From Treponema sp. (GTDB lineage: Bacteria > Spirochaetota > Spirochaetia > Treponematales > Treponemataceae), in assembly GCA_022010055.1 (NCBI GenBank), contig CP091737.1, positions 1,488,001 through 1,552,000 on the forward strand: DNA of 64,000 nucleotides, in the 5' to 3' direction. The notes under the pieces were generated by a model. It worked only from the letters and a program-made list of their open reading frames with translations. It was not told where the DNA came from and did not search any database. Numbering within the stretch: position 1 is the stretch's first letter; every line of letters begins with the position of its first letter. Shown here piece by piece: positions 48,480 to 56,484 of this stretch. The position numbers and the translations under genes were made by a program.

Positions 48480-48684
48480 AGCCTATTTAGCCTTAATTTC
48501 GAGTTTTTTTTTACAAATTATGAAAGAACGTTCTCGGCAGATTTCCAATTTGCTCCGATGGATTTGGCTCGAATCCGGGTGCTTCGCACTTTAATTAATT
48601 CAATCGCCAAAAATCTTCACAAATTGCAAATCTGCCTGCGCTTTTATTCTTTTTACAACAAACTCGACATTAAGCCTATTTAGC
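48480..48684 (+). repeat. R1 element, copy E (short form) with 12-bp flanking direct repeats
   Basis: Flanked by AGCCTATTTAGC at 48480-48491 and 48673-48684. The right copy contains the oadB stop codon (TAG) and its last two codons. The palindromic arms are well conserved (GCAGATTTCCAATTTG against CAAATTGCAAATCTGC). It separates oadB from its terminator hairpin. Confidence 0.88.
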
Positions 48685-50117
48685 AAATGTCGCGATAAAT
48701 ACACCGGCGGCAATAGCAGTTCCGATTACACCAGAAACATTAGGTCCCATTGCGTGCATCAGAAGGAAATTCATAGGGTCGTATTCCTGTCCAAGCTTGT
48801 TTGAAACTCTGGCCGCCATAGGAACAGCCGAAACTCCGGCAGAACCGATAAGCGGATTGATTTTCTTTCCTTTTGGCAGGAACAGGTTCATCAATTTCGC
48901 CATAAGAACACCACCTGCGGTGGCAACGGCAAAAGCGACAAGACCAAGAAGAATAATTCCAAGCGAACGGCCGTTGATAATCTTTTCCGGGGTCATCTGG
49001 CTTCCAACGCCAAGGGAAAGAAGAATGGAAACAATATTCATCATCTCGTTTTCCATAGTTTTTGAAAGCCGCTCGGCAACACCGCACTGCTTTACAAAAT
49101 TTCCAAACGCAAGCATACCGATAAGAGGCGCGGCCGCAGGAAGCAGAAGAATCGTCACAGCAAGAAGAACAAGCGGGAACAAAAGTTTTTCCGCCTTTGA
49201 AACCGGGCGAAGCTGCTCCATCCGGATTTCGCGCTCGCGCTTTGTGGTAAGGGCGCGCATAATAGGCGGCTGAATCATCGGAACAAGCGCCATATACGAA
49301 TAAGCCGCAACCGCAATTACAGCCATAAGCTCAGGCGCGAGTTTTCCAGAAACGTAAATTGAAGTAGGACCGTCCGCACCGCCGATAATCGCAATGGCGC
49401 AGGCCTGAAGAATATTGTAGTCAAAAACGCCAGGAATCAGGTTCAGCAGGGAAACGCCGAACAGCGTAAAGAAAACGCCAAGCTGCGCCGCGCCGCCAAG
49501 CAGAGCCATTTTCGGATTCGCAATAAGCGGGCCGAAATCTGTCATCGCTCCGATTCCCATAAAAATAAGCATAGGGAAAAATTCATTTCCAACGCCGGCA
49601 TTGTAGATAATATTCAACATTCCGTCAGGGGCATTTCCCATTCCAGCGCCGGGAATATTCACCAGAATTGTACCGAAACCAATCGGAATAAGAAGAAGCG
49701 GCTCAAAGCCACGTCCGGCGCCAAGGTAAACAATAAGAAAACCTATCGCAATCATCAGAAGATACTGCCAGCCCGGAGCGCTTTTTGCAAAAACACTGCT
49801 GCCTTCATTTTTCCTAACCTCTTCCGCGGCAAGCTCAGCCTGGGATGCAGCGGCTTCTTCAGGAGACTCTGTATGAATCATCTTGTAAATGCCTGTAGTA
49901 TGCCACAAATTACCAAAGAACGAACCTACAGAAATATCATGTTTCCATTCCAGTTTTCTGTTCCCGGAATAATCCTTTCCATACCCGCAGGTTCTTCCGC
50001 AGCCGCTGAATCCTGGGCAAAAACCTTTGTTCCTATGGACACAACAGAAGCCGCAGCCATAATCGCAAGCATGATAAAGGCAATTTTTCTTGTATCAGTT
50101 TTTGTATTATTAAGCAT
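48676..50117 (-). CDS. oadB: Sodium-pumping decarboxylase beta subunit, frameshifted N-terminus
   Basis: The main frame (410 residues) has the OadB membrane segments and the diagnostic [20 protein letters not shown] with the essential Asp, plus [20 protein letters not shown]. The true start is ATG 50117: its 60-residue N-terminus (a signal-like [20 protein letters not shown], then an Ala/Glu linker) joins the main frame through one slip near 49945 ([20 protein letters not shown]). It couples decarboxylation of a carboxybiotin intermediate to Na+ export in the inner membrane, with OadA and OadG encoded just upstream. Confidence 0.92.
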
Positions 50118-50138
50118 TATGTTCCTCGAAAAAATAAC

Positions 50139-52220
50139 TTACTGTACCTCAGCAAGAGTCTGACCGTTTGCAACCTGCGAGCCAGTCGCCACAGCGAAAT
50201 GAATTTTTCCTGCCGCAGGAGATTTTACTTCAAGCTCCATCTTCATAGACTCAAGAATAACGACTGTATCGCCTTTGTTTACAGAAGCGCCTTCCGCAAC
50301 GGCATATTTAAGCAAAGTTCCGGCGACAGGCGAAGCGACCGGAGTTCCAGAGCCAGATGCAACAGGAGCAGCCTTTTCAGCAGGCTCAGCCTTTGCCGCA
50401 GGTTTTGAAACTGGAGCCGGAGCGGCAGCAACACCGCCGATTGAACCAAGCTCCTGTCCCGCAGTCACCTGAGTTCCAGGCTGAACAGAGAACGTTACAA
50501 CTCCGTCCGCAGGCGCTTTTACCTCAAGCTCCATTTTCATAGACTCAAGAACGATCACAGTGTCGCCGCGCTTTACAGAAGCGCCGGAATCAACAGCATA
50601 TCTTAAGAGGGTTCCCGCGACAGGAGAAGGAATAGAAGTTCCTCCTGTAACAACCGGCGCAGAAGGTGCAGGCGAAGCGGCATGAGCGGCGCCAGGCTTT
50701 CCGAACGCAACGTTATAAGAAGTTCCGTTTACATTGATATTTCCCTTGCCATCTGAAGTTACATTGTAAGAAGCGCCGTTTACCGTGATTGAATAAGAAC
50801 CGCCGGCAGAAGCCTTTGATTCAGCCTTAGGAGCAGCCTCCTCTTTCTTTGCGCCGAACGCAGTTTCCGCGTCAACAGGGCCTTTAGAACGCTCAGCAAA
50901 GAATTTGGAGCAACATTCGGGAACATTGCATAAGTAAGGGCGTCTTCGTCAGAACCGTCGCCACCGTTTTTCTTTGACTCTTCAAGCATCTTGTTCCATT
51001 CCGGTTCAATAAGGTCGGCCGGACGGCAGGTAACAACCTTATCCATCTTGTTCTGCTCAAGCGCTTTCTTTACCAGCTCCTGGTTAGGCTCGGCAGGAAG
51101 TTTTCCAAAGCGGCCTACAAGAAGGTTTCTGAAATCCTGAGTCATTGTAGTATATCGTCCCATAAGAACGTTCATTACAGCCTGAGTTCCAACAATCTGG
51201 GAAGTCGGAGTTACGAGCGGAACATAGCCTGCGTCCTTGTGAACGCGCGGAAGCTCGGCAAGAACATCATCCATCTTGTCTCCGGCGCCCTGCTGCTTAA
51301 GCTGACTTTCAAGGTTGGAAAGCATTCCTCCAGGAACCTGGGAAACAAGGATGCGCGTATCTGCTCCAAGGAATTTTGACTCAAGCGAAGCATAGTGCTT
51401 TCTGATTTCGCGGAAATAAGCCGCAATCTCAAGAAGAGCCTTTGTGTCAAGCTCTGTATCCATGTCAGTGCCTTTAAGCATCTCCACAACGGTTTCCGTA
51501 GGAGAATGCGAAGTTCCCATGGACATGGAAGAAATAGCCGTGTCAAGAATATCCGCGCCGGCTTCCGCAGCCTTAAGCAATGTAGCAACAGAAAGCCCTG
51601 TTGTGGCGTGCGAATGGATTTCAACAGGAAGATCAACCTTTGACTTTATAGCCTTAACAAGGTCGTATGCAACATAAGGCTTCAGAAGTCCGGACATATC
51701 CTTTATACAGATTGAGTCAGCGCCAAAGTCCGCGTAAGTCTTTGCGAGCTCAGCATATTTCAATAGTGTGATACGGAGTAACCGCATAGGAAATAGCCAT
51801 CTGAACGTCAACGCCGGACTTTTTCGCAGCCTTTGTGGCGCGCTCCATGTTGCGCGGATCGTTGCAGGCATCAAAAATACGGAAACAGCCGATACCGTTC
51901 TTTGCGGCAGTCTCAACAAACTTGTCAACAACATCATCGGCGTAGTGCTTGTAGCCAAGAAGGTTCTGCGCGCGAAGGAGCATCATGATCTTGTTGTTCG
52001 GAAGGGCAGCGTGAAGCTTTCTAAGGCGTTCCCACGGGTCTTCGTTCAGAAATCGGATGCAGGAGTCATAAGTAGCTCCACCCCATCCTTCAATATATTT
52101 ATAGCCGATTTTATCAAGCATTGGACATGCAGGAAGCATATCTGCCGTTGTCATTCGTGTAGCGTGAAGCGACTGGTGCGCGTCACGGATTGCAAGTTCA
52201 GTAATTCCTACTTTAGCCAT
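50139..52220 (-). CDS. oadA: Oxaloacetate decarboxylase alpha subunit with two biotinyl domains, frameshifted
   Basis: N-terminal carboxyltransferase TIM barrel: IRDAHQSLHATRMTT, YIEGWGGATYDSCIRFL, HSHATTGLSVATLLKAAEAG. Slips near 51760 and 50905 separate the frames. After a charged, Ala-rich linker come a small beta segment (SYSITVNGASYNV) and two biotin-carrier domains in tandem, each with ESMKMELEV (the Lys is biotinylated), about 98 residues apart and joined by a Pro/Ala linker. Homologues usually have one. The carboxyl group is passed to OadB. An alternative substrate such as pyruvate or methylmalonyl-CoA is possible; OadA fits best. Confidence 0.9.
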
Positions 52221-52242
52221 TTTAATTTTTACCTCTTATAAG

Positions 52243-52518
52243 TTAGTTGTTTTCTTTTTCGTGAACCGCCATAGCGATTGCGGCAATTATAGCCTTTTTA
52301 TCAACAGCAGCATTTACAGCCGCAGGAACAGGTTTTGCAGAAACCTTAGCGGCAGGTTTTGACACAGGTTTAACTTCGTCTTTATCAAGCCTGAGCGCAT
52401 GAACGACACCATGAAGAACATTCATACATACAATCAAGATGATTATAAAAGCGAATACAACAGCCATACCCAGCAAAGTCAAAAGACCGCTCTGCCCGAG
52501 CATCTGAAAAATTGTCAT
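52243..52518 (-). CDS. oadG: Oxaloacetate decarboxylase gamma subunit
   Basis: From ATG 52518, which has a strong Shine-Dalgarno (AGGAGG), 91 residues; the longer frame to 52554 lacks one. A single transmembrane helix (LTLLGMAVVFAFIIILIVCM) is followed by a Pro/Ala/Lys linker and a short C-terminal helix, the OadG architecture that anchors OadA to OadB. It is first in the oadG-oadA-oadB operon, 22 nt before oadA. Confidence 0.88.
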   Translation of the reverse strand: MTIFQMLGQSGLLTLLGMAVVFAFIIILIVCMNVLHGVVHALRLDKDEVKPVSKPAAKVSAKPVPAAVNAAVDKKAIIAAIAMAVHEKENN

Positions 52519-52624
52519 ATATCCTCCTGAATTTAGGACTATTTTGAAAAACAAAATATCACGTAAATTATAAAAGAATCTAACCTATTTTTCAATAAAT
52601 CGTGATATAATCAATTACCAAATT

Positions 52625-53320
52625 ATGAGCATTTTTAATATATTATTTTTAGTTTTTACAGCACTTTTTATTGCAAGCGCAATAGTAGAAATCACAGGCT
52701 ACTATAAAAAAATCAGCCTTATGGAATACATAGCGAATCCATGCATGTATGTATTTCTGCTCGCATCGTGGATTATGGTTCTTACGCCGCTCCTTCCGGA
52801 CTCGCTGAATATAATAATCTGCGTTTCCGCCGCCGTTCTGTTCGGGCTTACAGGCGCATGCCTTCAGTTCCTTCCAAAAACGAAAAAAAACGTGGCGGCG
52901 AGCGCGATATTCTTTATCGCAAGTTTTTTAAGCTTTATAATTCTTATCCGCCCTTCGTTCCGGCTGTTCAGCCTTCCGCGCTGGGCATCGGCGGCAATAT
53001 TCACAGCGTATTTAACTCTTTTTGTTCTATATTATATATTTTCAATCGGAAAAAGAAGTCTTGTAAAAACCGCCGGAATCACAATCTTTATGATTCCGCT
53101 GATGGTTCTGCACTACGGCTCAATCCTTACGCTCTGCGGACAGCCGAAACTCTACTCCGCGCTGCTTTTTGCCGGAAGCACAATTTTCATAGCCGCCCAG
53201 GCGCTTATAGTAAAAGGATTTTTTGTAAAGGCATCGCCAAAAGACAGGCTTTTCAGGATGATTCTATACATTGCCGGGCAGTTTTTTGTAACCGCCGGAT
53301 TTTCGCTGATGGTAGTATGA
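52625..53320 (+). CDS. Polytopic membrane protein, possibly YhhN/lysoplasmalogenase-like
   Basis: 231 residues, intact, with about eight hydrophobic segments and short loops. Size and helix count fit the YhhN family, but I do not see its conserved polar motifs clearly, so the assignment is weak. TATAAT (52606-52611) is 13 nt before the ATG, giving a predicted ~6-nt leader, and there is no Shine-Dalgarno. It is divergent from oadG. Confidence 0.6.
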   Translation: MSIFNILFLVFTALFIASAIVEITGYYKKISLMEYIANPCMYVFLLASWIMVLTPLLPDSLNIIICVSAAVLFGLTGACLQFLPKTKKNVAASAIFFIASFLSFIILIRPSFRLFSLPRWASAAIFTAYLTLFVLYYIFSIGKRSLVKTAGITIFMIPLMVLHYGSILTLCGQPKLYSALLFAGSTIFIAAQALIVKGFFVKASPKDRLFRMILYIAGQFFVTAGFSLMVV

Positions 53321-53340
53321 TTTTTGGATAGAAATTTTAC

Positions 53341-53470
53341 AGGTAAATCCGCCTGCGCGGGATTGTAACCGCTTGCCGCAGGCAAGTTGCGGAGCGGAAG
53401 CGGAGCAATGCAGGCGAAAGCCGGAACGGTGAAAAGCCCGTTACGGTGGTATTTTGCGCCCTAAAAAAAA
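53341..53470. repeat. GC-rich intergenic segment, possible R3 repeat
   Basis: Non-coding and GC-rich. On the minus strand it begins AGGGCGCAAAATACC and contains GCTCCGCTTCCGCTCCGCAAC, similar to parts of 55921-56060. The inverted pair CTTGCCGCAGGCAAG gives a local hairpin. Confidence 0.4.
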
Positions 53471-53512
53471 GTCCCCGACGACTTGCCTCAGGGACTGAAA
53501 TTTCCGAACGAA

Positions 53513-54292
53513 TCAGAACAAATCTTTCATCGTGTAAAGCGCGCCTTTTTTTAACGCGCCGGTTTTTAACGACTCAGAAAGTTTTTCCAGCGCATGAACC
53601 GCGCCCATGGCAAAACCTTCGCGGCTGCGGGCACGGTGGGTAATCTCAATCGTGTCGGCCTTGCTGTCAAAGAATACTGTGTGCGTTCCTGGAATAGAAC
53701 CGCAGCGTGTTGAAGAAACATGAAGCTGCTCCGGTCTTGGCCTTTCATGAAAGGCGTCCGTCACAATCTCCGACTTTTTCTTTGTGTTCGCAATAATTGT
53801 CTCCGCAATCGCAATGGCAGTTCCGGACGGACTGTCGGCTTTCTGGTTGTGATGAGCCTCCCAGGTGGCAATGTCGTATTCCGGCCACTGCTCCATTATC
53901 TTTACAGCCTCGGAAACAATCTTTAAAAGCATATTAACGCCGATTGAAAAATTCGCGGAAGTCATAACCGTTCCGCCGCAGCTGGCAGCCAGCTCATTAA
54001 CCTCGCCGTATTTGTCGTTCCAGCCGGTTGTGCCGACAACAATAGGAATGCCTAGCGGCAGAAGCGCCTTTATGTTTCCCATGACCGCAGACGGATGGCT
54101 GAATTCAATCACGCCTTCCGCCCCGCTGGACTTTACCGCCCGGGCAACAGCGTCATAGTCGCCGGCAGGAATCTTTACGCTGGCATCATCAGAAACAACA
54201 TCAATGGTCGCGACAACATCGTGCCCCAGAGACTTAGCGCAATCCGCAATCATGTGTCCCATCTTTCCATATCCAACAAGTGCAATTTTCAT
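53513..54292 (-). CDS. dapB: 4-hydroxy-tetrahydrodipicolinate reductase
   Basis: 259 residues, intact. NAD(P)-binding GYGKMGHMI at the N-terminus; VVGTTGWND; ANFSIGVNMLLKIV; and the catalytic EAHHNQKADSPSGTA with the His pair and Lys. It catalyses the second committed step of lysine/diaminopimelate synthesis. lysC, the pathway's first enzyme, lies just upstream in the same direction, separated by the R2 repeat. A Shine-Dalgarno (AAGGA) precedes the ATG. Confidence 0.95.
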   Translation of the reverse strand: MKIALVGYGKMGHMIADCAKSLGHDVVATIDVVSDDASVKIPAGDYDAVARAVKSSGAEGVIEFSHPSAVMGNIKALLPLGIPIVVGTTGWNDKYGEVNELAASCGGTVMTSANFSIGVNMLLKIVSEAVKIMEQWPEYDIATWEAHHNQKADSPSGTAIAIAETIIANTKKKSEIVTDAFHERPRPEQLHVSSTRCGSIPGTHTVFFDSKADTIEITHRARSREGFAMGAVHALEKLSESLKTGALKKGALYTMKDLF

Positions 54293-54322
54293 ATAAAATC
54301 CTTTTTATCTTTTTTCAGACTG

Positions 54323-54543
54323 AATAAAATTTCGAGTTTTATTAATTGAGCATAAAAATTGAATTAGCTACCAGAAAAAGGCGCGTCAATTCGCCATACT
54401 TCGCGTACAATGTATCAGACTGCGCGATTTTTTTCAAAATCGCTTGCTATCGCTCAGAATGGCTCGGTTGCCGCTTGCTTTTTCTTCCCGCTCATTCAAT
54501 TTATGGATTCAGTAATAAAACTCGAATTTAGCGCCAAATAAAA
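54323..54543 (+). repeat. R2 element, full-length copy
   Basis: A ~210-bp imperfect palindrome: left AAATTTCGAGTTTTATTAAT, right ATAAAACTCGAATTT. Inner arms pair loosely (AAAAATTGAATTAGC against TCATTCAATTTATGG). The end motif TTCGAGTTTT is shared with R1, but the body is different. AATAAAA flanks both sides (weak, AT-rich). It lies between lysC and dapB. Confidence 0.75.
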
Positions 54544-54551
54544 AACCATCC

Positions 54552-55876
54552 CTAGCCAAAATAAGCCTGGTGCAGAATCTGAACGGTTCTGTCGGCCTCG
54601 TCGTCGTTCACAATAAAACTTATATTCACTTTTGAAGCGCCCTGGCTTATCATCTGAACGTTTATGCCCTCGTCCGCAAGAGCCTCGAAGCCGCTTGCAA
54701 GAATCGCCGAGGAATGCTCAACGTCGCAGATTACGGTGACAATGGCACGCTCCTTGCGAACAGAAACATCGCAGGCCTTGCTCAAATCCTGCACAAGACC
54801 TTCAAGCTTTTCCTTGCCGCTTACAGTGCAGGAAACAGAAACCTCGGAAGTAGCAATGACATCAATGCAGACATTCCACTTTAAGAAATTGTTAAAAATA
54901 TGCGCCAAAAAACCGGCCGCGCCAAGCATACGGTTAGAAACCATATCAATCAGCTGCACATGCTTTACAGAAGTAATCGCGCATACAGGCGGAACTTTTC
55001 CGCTGTGCCTTTCAACAATAATCGTGCCTTTGCTTTCTATATTATAGGAATTTTTTACCCGGACCGGAGTTCCGCTCTTCCTTACAGGAACCATTGAGCG
55101 CGGATGCAAAACCTGCGAGCCGAACATCGCAAGCTCCTGAGCCTCCTCATAGGTAACCTCAGGAACAGGCTTCGCCTCCTTTACCACGCGCGGATCAGAT
55201 GTAAGGATTCCATCAACATCCTTCCACGTCTGGACCTCCTCCGCATTCATAGCCGCGCCAATCATTGTCGCAGTCAAATCCGAACCGCCGCGGCCGAGCG
55301 TTGTAATAATACCGCGCTTGTCCTTTGCAATAAAACCGGTCACAATCGGAATAGCATTGTCCAGACCCTTGCTGTACGAACCCAAATGCCGCGGAATATT
55401 TTCCCAGACCTCGTCCAGAAGCTCCGCCGCCATATAATTTGAATCGCTCACAAAACCGATGTCCCACGCATCATAAAATTTCGCGTCCACACCCTGGCTC
55501 TTCAAATAAGCCGCCATCATCCTTACAGACATCCGCTCACCGAACGAAACAAGATAATCGCGCGAGCGCCTGCTGATTTCCTTCAGCATAGAAATTCCGG
55601 TCAAAAGCTGCTTTAGCTCAGACAAAAGAGCCTCAATCGCATCAATATTTATGCCAAGTTCCCTTGCCGTTTCCTCATGAAGCTTTGCCACACCGGCAAC
55701 ATCAACAGTTCCTGTAACCGCCAGATCCGCGGCCGCCAGAAGATGGTCCGTTGTGTCGCCCATCGCGCTAAGAACCACAACCGGACGCTTTCCCTGTACG
55801 CCTTAATAATAGAAGCAACATGCTTAATTCTTTCTGCATTGGCAACTGAAGAGCCGCCGAATTTCATAACTATCAT
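54552..55876 (-). CDS. lysC: Aspartate kinase, frameshifted
   Basis: About 442 residues with one slip near 55795 (KAYREKRPVVVLSAMGDTT). N-terminal MIVMKFGGSSVANAERI and the kinase segments VTGFIAKDKRGIITTLGRGG and GSDLTATMIGAA; two C-terminal ACT domains (CIDVIATSEVSVSCTVSG, INVQMISQGASKVNISF) suggest feedback control. Met 55876 is chosen over 55891 because a promoter ends 6 nt before it. It phosphorylates aspartate at the head of the lysine/threonine/DAP pathway; dapB follows. Confidence 0.93.
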
Positions 55877-55882
55877 ATAAAT

Positions 55883-55911
55883 AAAATACACATTTTTGTA
55901 TATTTATGCAA
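55883..55911 (-). promoter_or_regulatory. Leaderless-type promoter of lysC
   Basis: Minus strand: TTGCAT (55911-55906), 17-bp spacer, TATTTT (55888-55883), then 6 nt to the ATG at 55876. Confidence 0.5.
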
Positions 55912-55920
55912 TTTCCTTTT

Positions 55921-56060
55921 AAGATTAAGGGCGCAAATTTCAGCCGTAACCGCACTTCCAGGGCCCGCTTGCGCTTGGTCTCGCTCCGCTCGCCTTGCTC
56001 CGCAACCCTTCCACCGCGGCGCAAAAGGCACACGCCGGCCCGGAGCGGCTTCGCAAACAT
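55921..56060. repeat. GC-rich intergenic segment, possible R3 repeat
   Basis: Non-coding and GC-rich in an AT-rich region. AGGGCGCAAATTTCAGCC, CCGCACTTCCAGGGCCCGC and TCCGCTCGCCTTGCTCCGC recur in altered form at 21141-21345 and 53341-53470 (opposite orientation). The rest of the lysC-RNase gap holds the gene remnant, an inverted repeat, R2 and a promoter. Confidence 0.45.
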
Positions 56061-56176
56061 CAAGGTTCGCACATTGTTCCGCAAATAAAAAAAACAGAAG
56101 AAAAAAATCAATCTATCGTAATTTGATCGACCAACTGAGGTAAAATGCCATCAACAAAAAAAAAGGAAGGTGTTTT

Positions 56177-56212
56177 ACGAAGAAGAAACTTGTTTTAATC
56201 CTGCTGGCATAA
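56177..56212 (+). pseudogene. Possible remnant of a secreted-protein gene
   Basis: After a good Shine-Dalgarno (AAGGAAGG) comes ACG instead of ATG, then KKKLVLILLA and a TAA: the start of a signal peptide with nothing behind it. It may be a decayed gene; chance is possible for so short a sequence. Confidence 0.3.
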
Positions 56213-56232
56213 ATCTCCTAATTTTCCTTGAT

Positions 56233-56260
56233 AAACTTATAAAACAGAATCTATAAGTTT
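56233..56260. other. Inverted repeat
   Basis: Perfect 9-bp arms AAACTTATA/TATAAGTTT with a 10-nt loop, AT-rich and without a T-run. Could be an operator or part of an old terminator of the remnant gene. Confidence 0.4.
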
Positions 56261-56330
56261 AGTTGTAAGAAAAATATGTTGAATTTTGAGAAAAAAATTA
56301 AAAAAATAAAATTGAATTTTTTTCAATTTA

Positions 56331-56435
56331 GCCCGAATTTCGACTTTTATAAATTCAGCACAAAAATTGAATGAGCCACCAGAAAAAGCGCGTCAATTCA
56401 CTGATTCAGTAAAAAACCCGATATTTTTTAATTTG
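56331..56435 (+). repeat. R2 element, internally deleted copy
   Basis: The left arm (GAATTTCGACTTTTATAAAT, then AAAAATTGAATGAGCCACCAG and GCGCGTCAATTC) is joined directly to a shortened right end (TGATTCAGTAAAAAACCCGA). About 110 bp of the central region seen in the 54323 copy is missing. Confidence 0.7.
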
Positions 56436-56448
56436 ACCTGCGTTTTTT

Positions 56449-56478
56449 CTGTCAAAACTGTTTTTTTTCTGCTATATT
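56449..56478 (+). promoter_or_regulatory. Leaderless-type promoter of the RNase II family gene
   Basis: CTGTCA (56449-56454), 18-bp spacer, TATATT (56473-56478), then 6 nt (TAGAGC) to the ATG at 56485. Confidence 0.45.
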
Positions 56479-56484
56479 TAGAGC

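Noticed and set aside
20984..48683. A conserved small frame MDLARxRVLRTLINSIAKNL in every R1 copy
   Set aside because: Copies C and D have an in-frame stop (TTG TAA) soon after KNLHKL, there is no Shine-Dalgarno or promoter, and the conservation is explained by the palindromic element itself.
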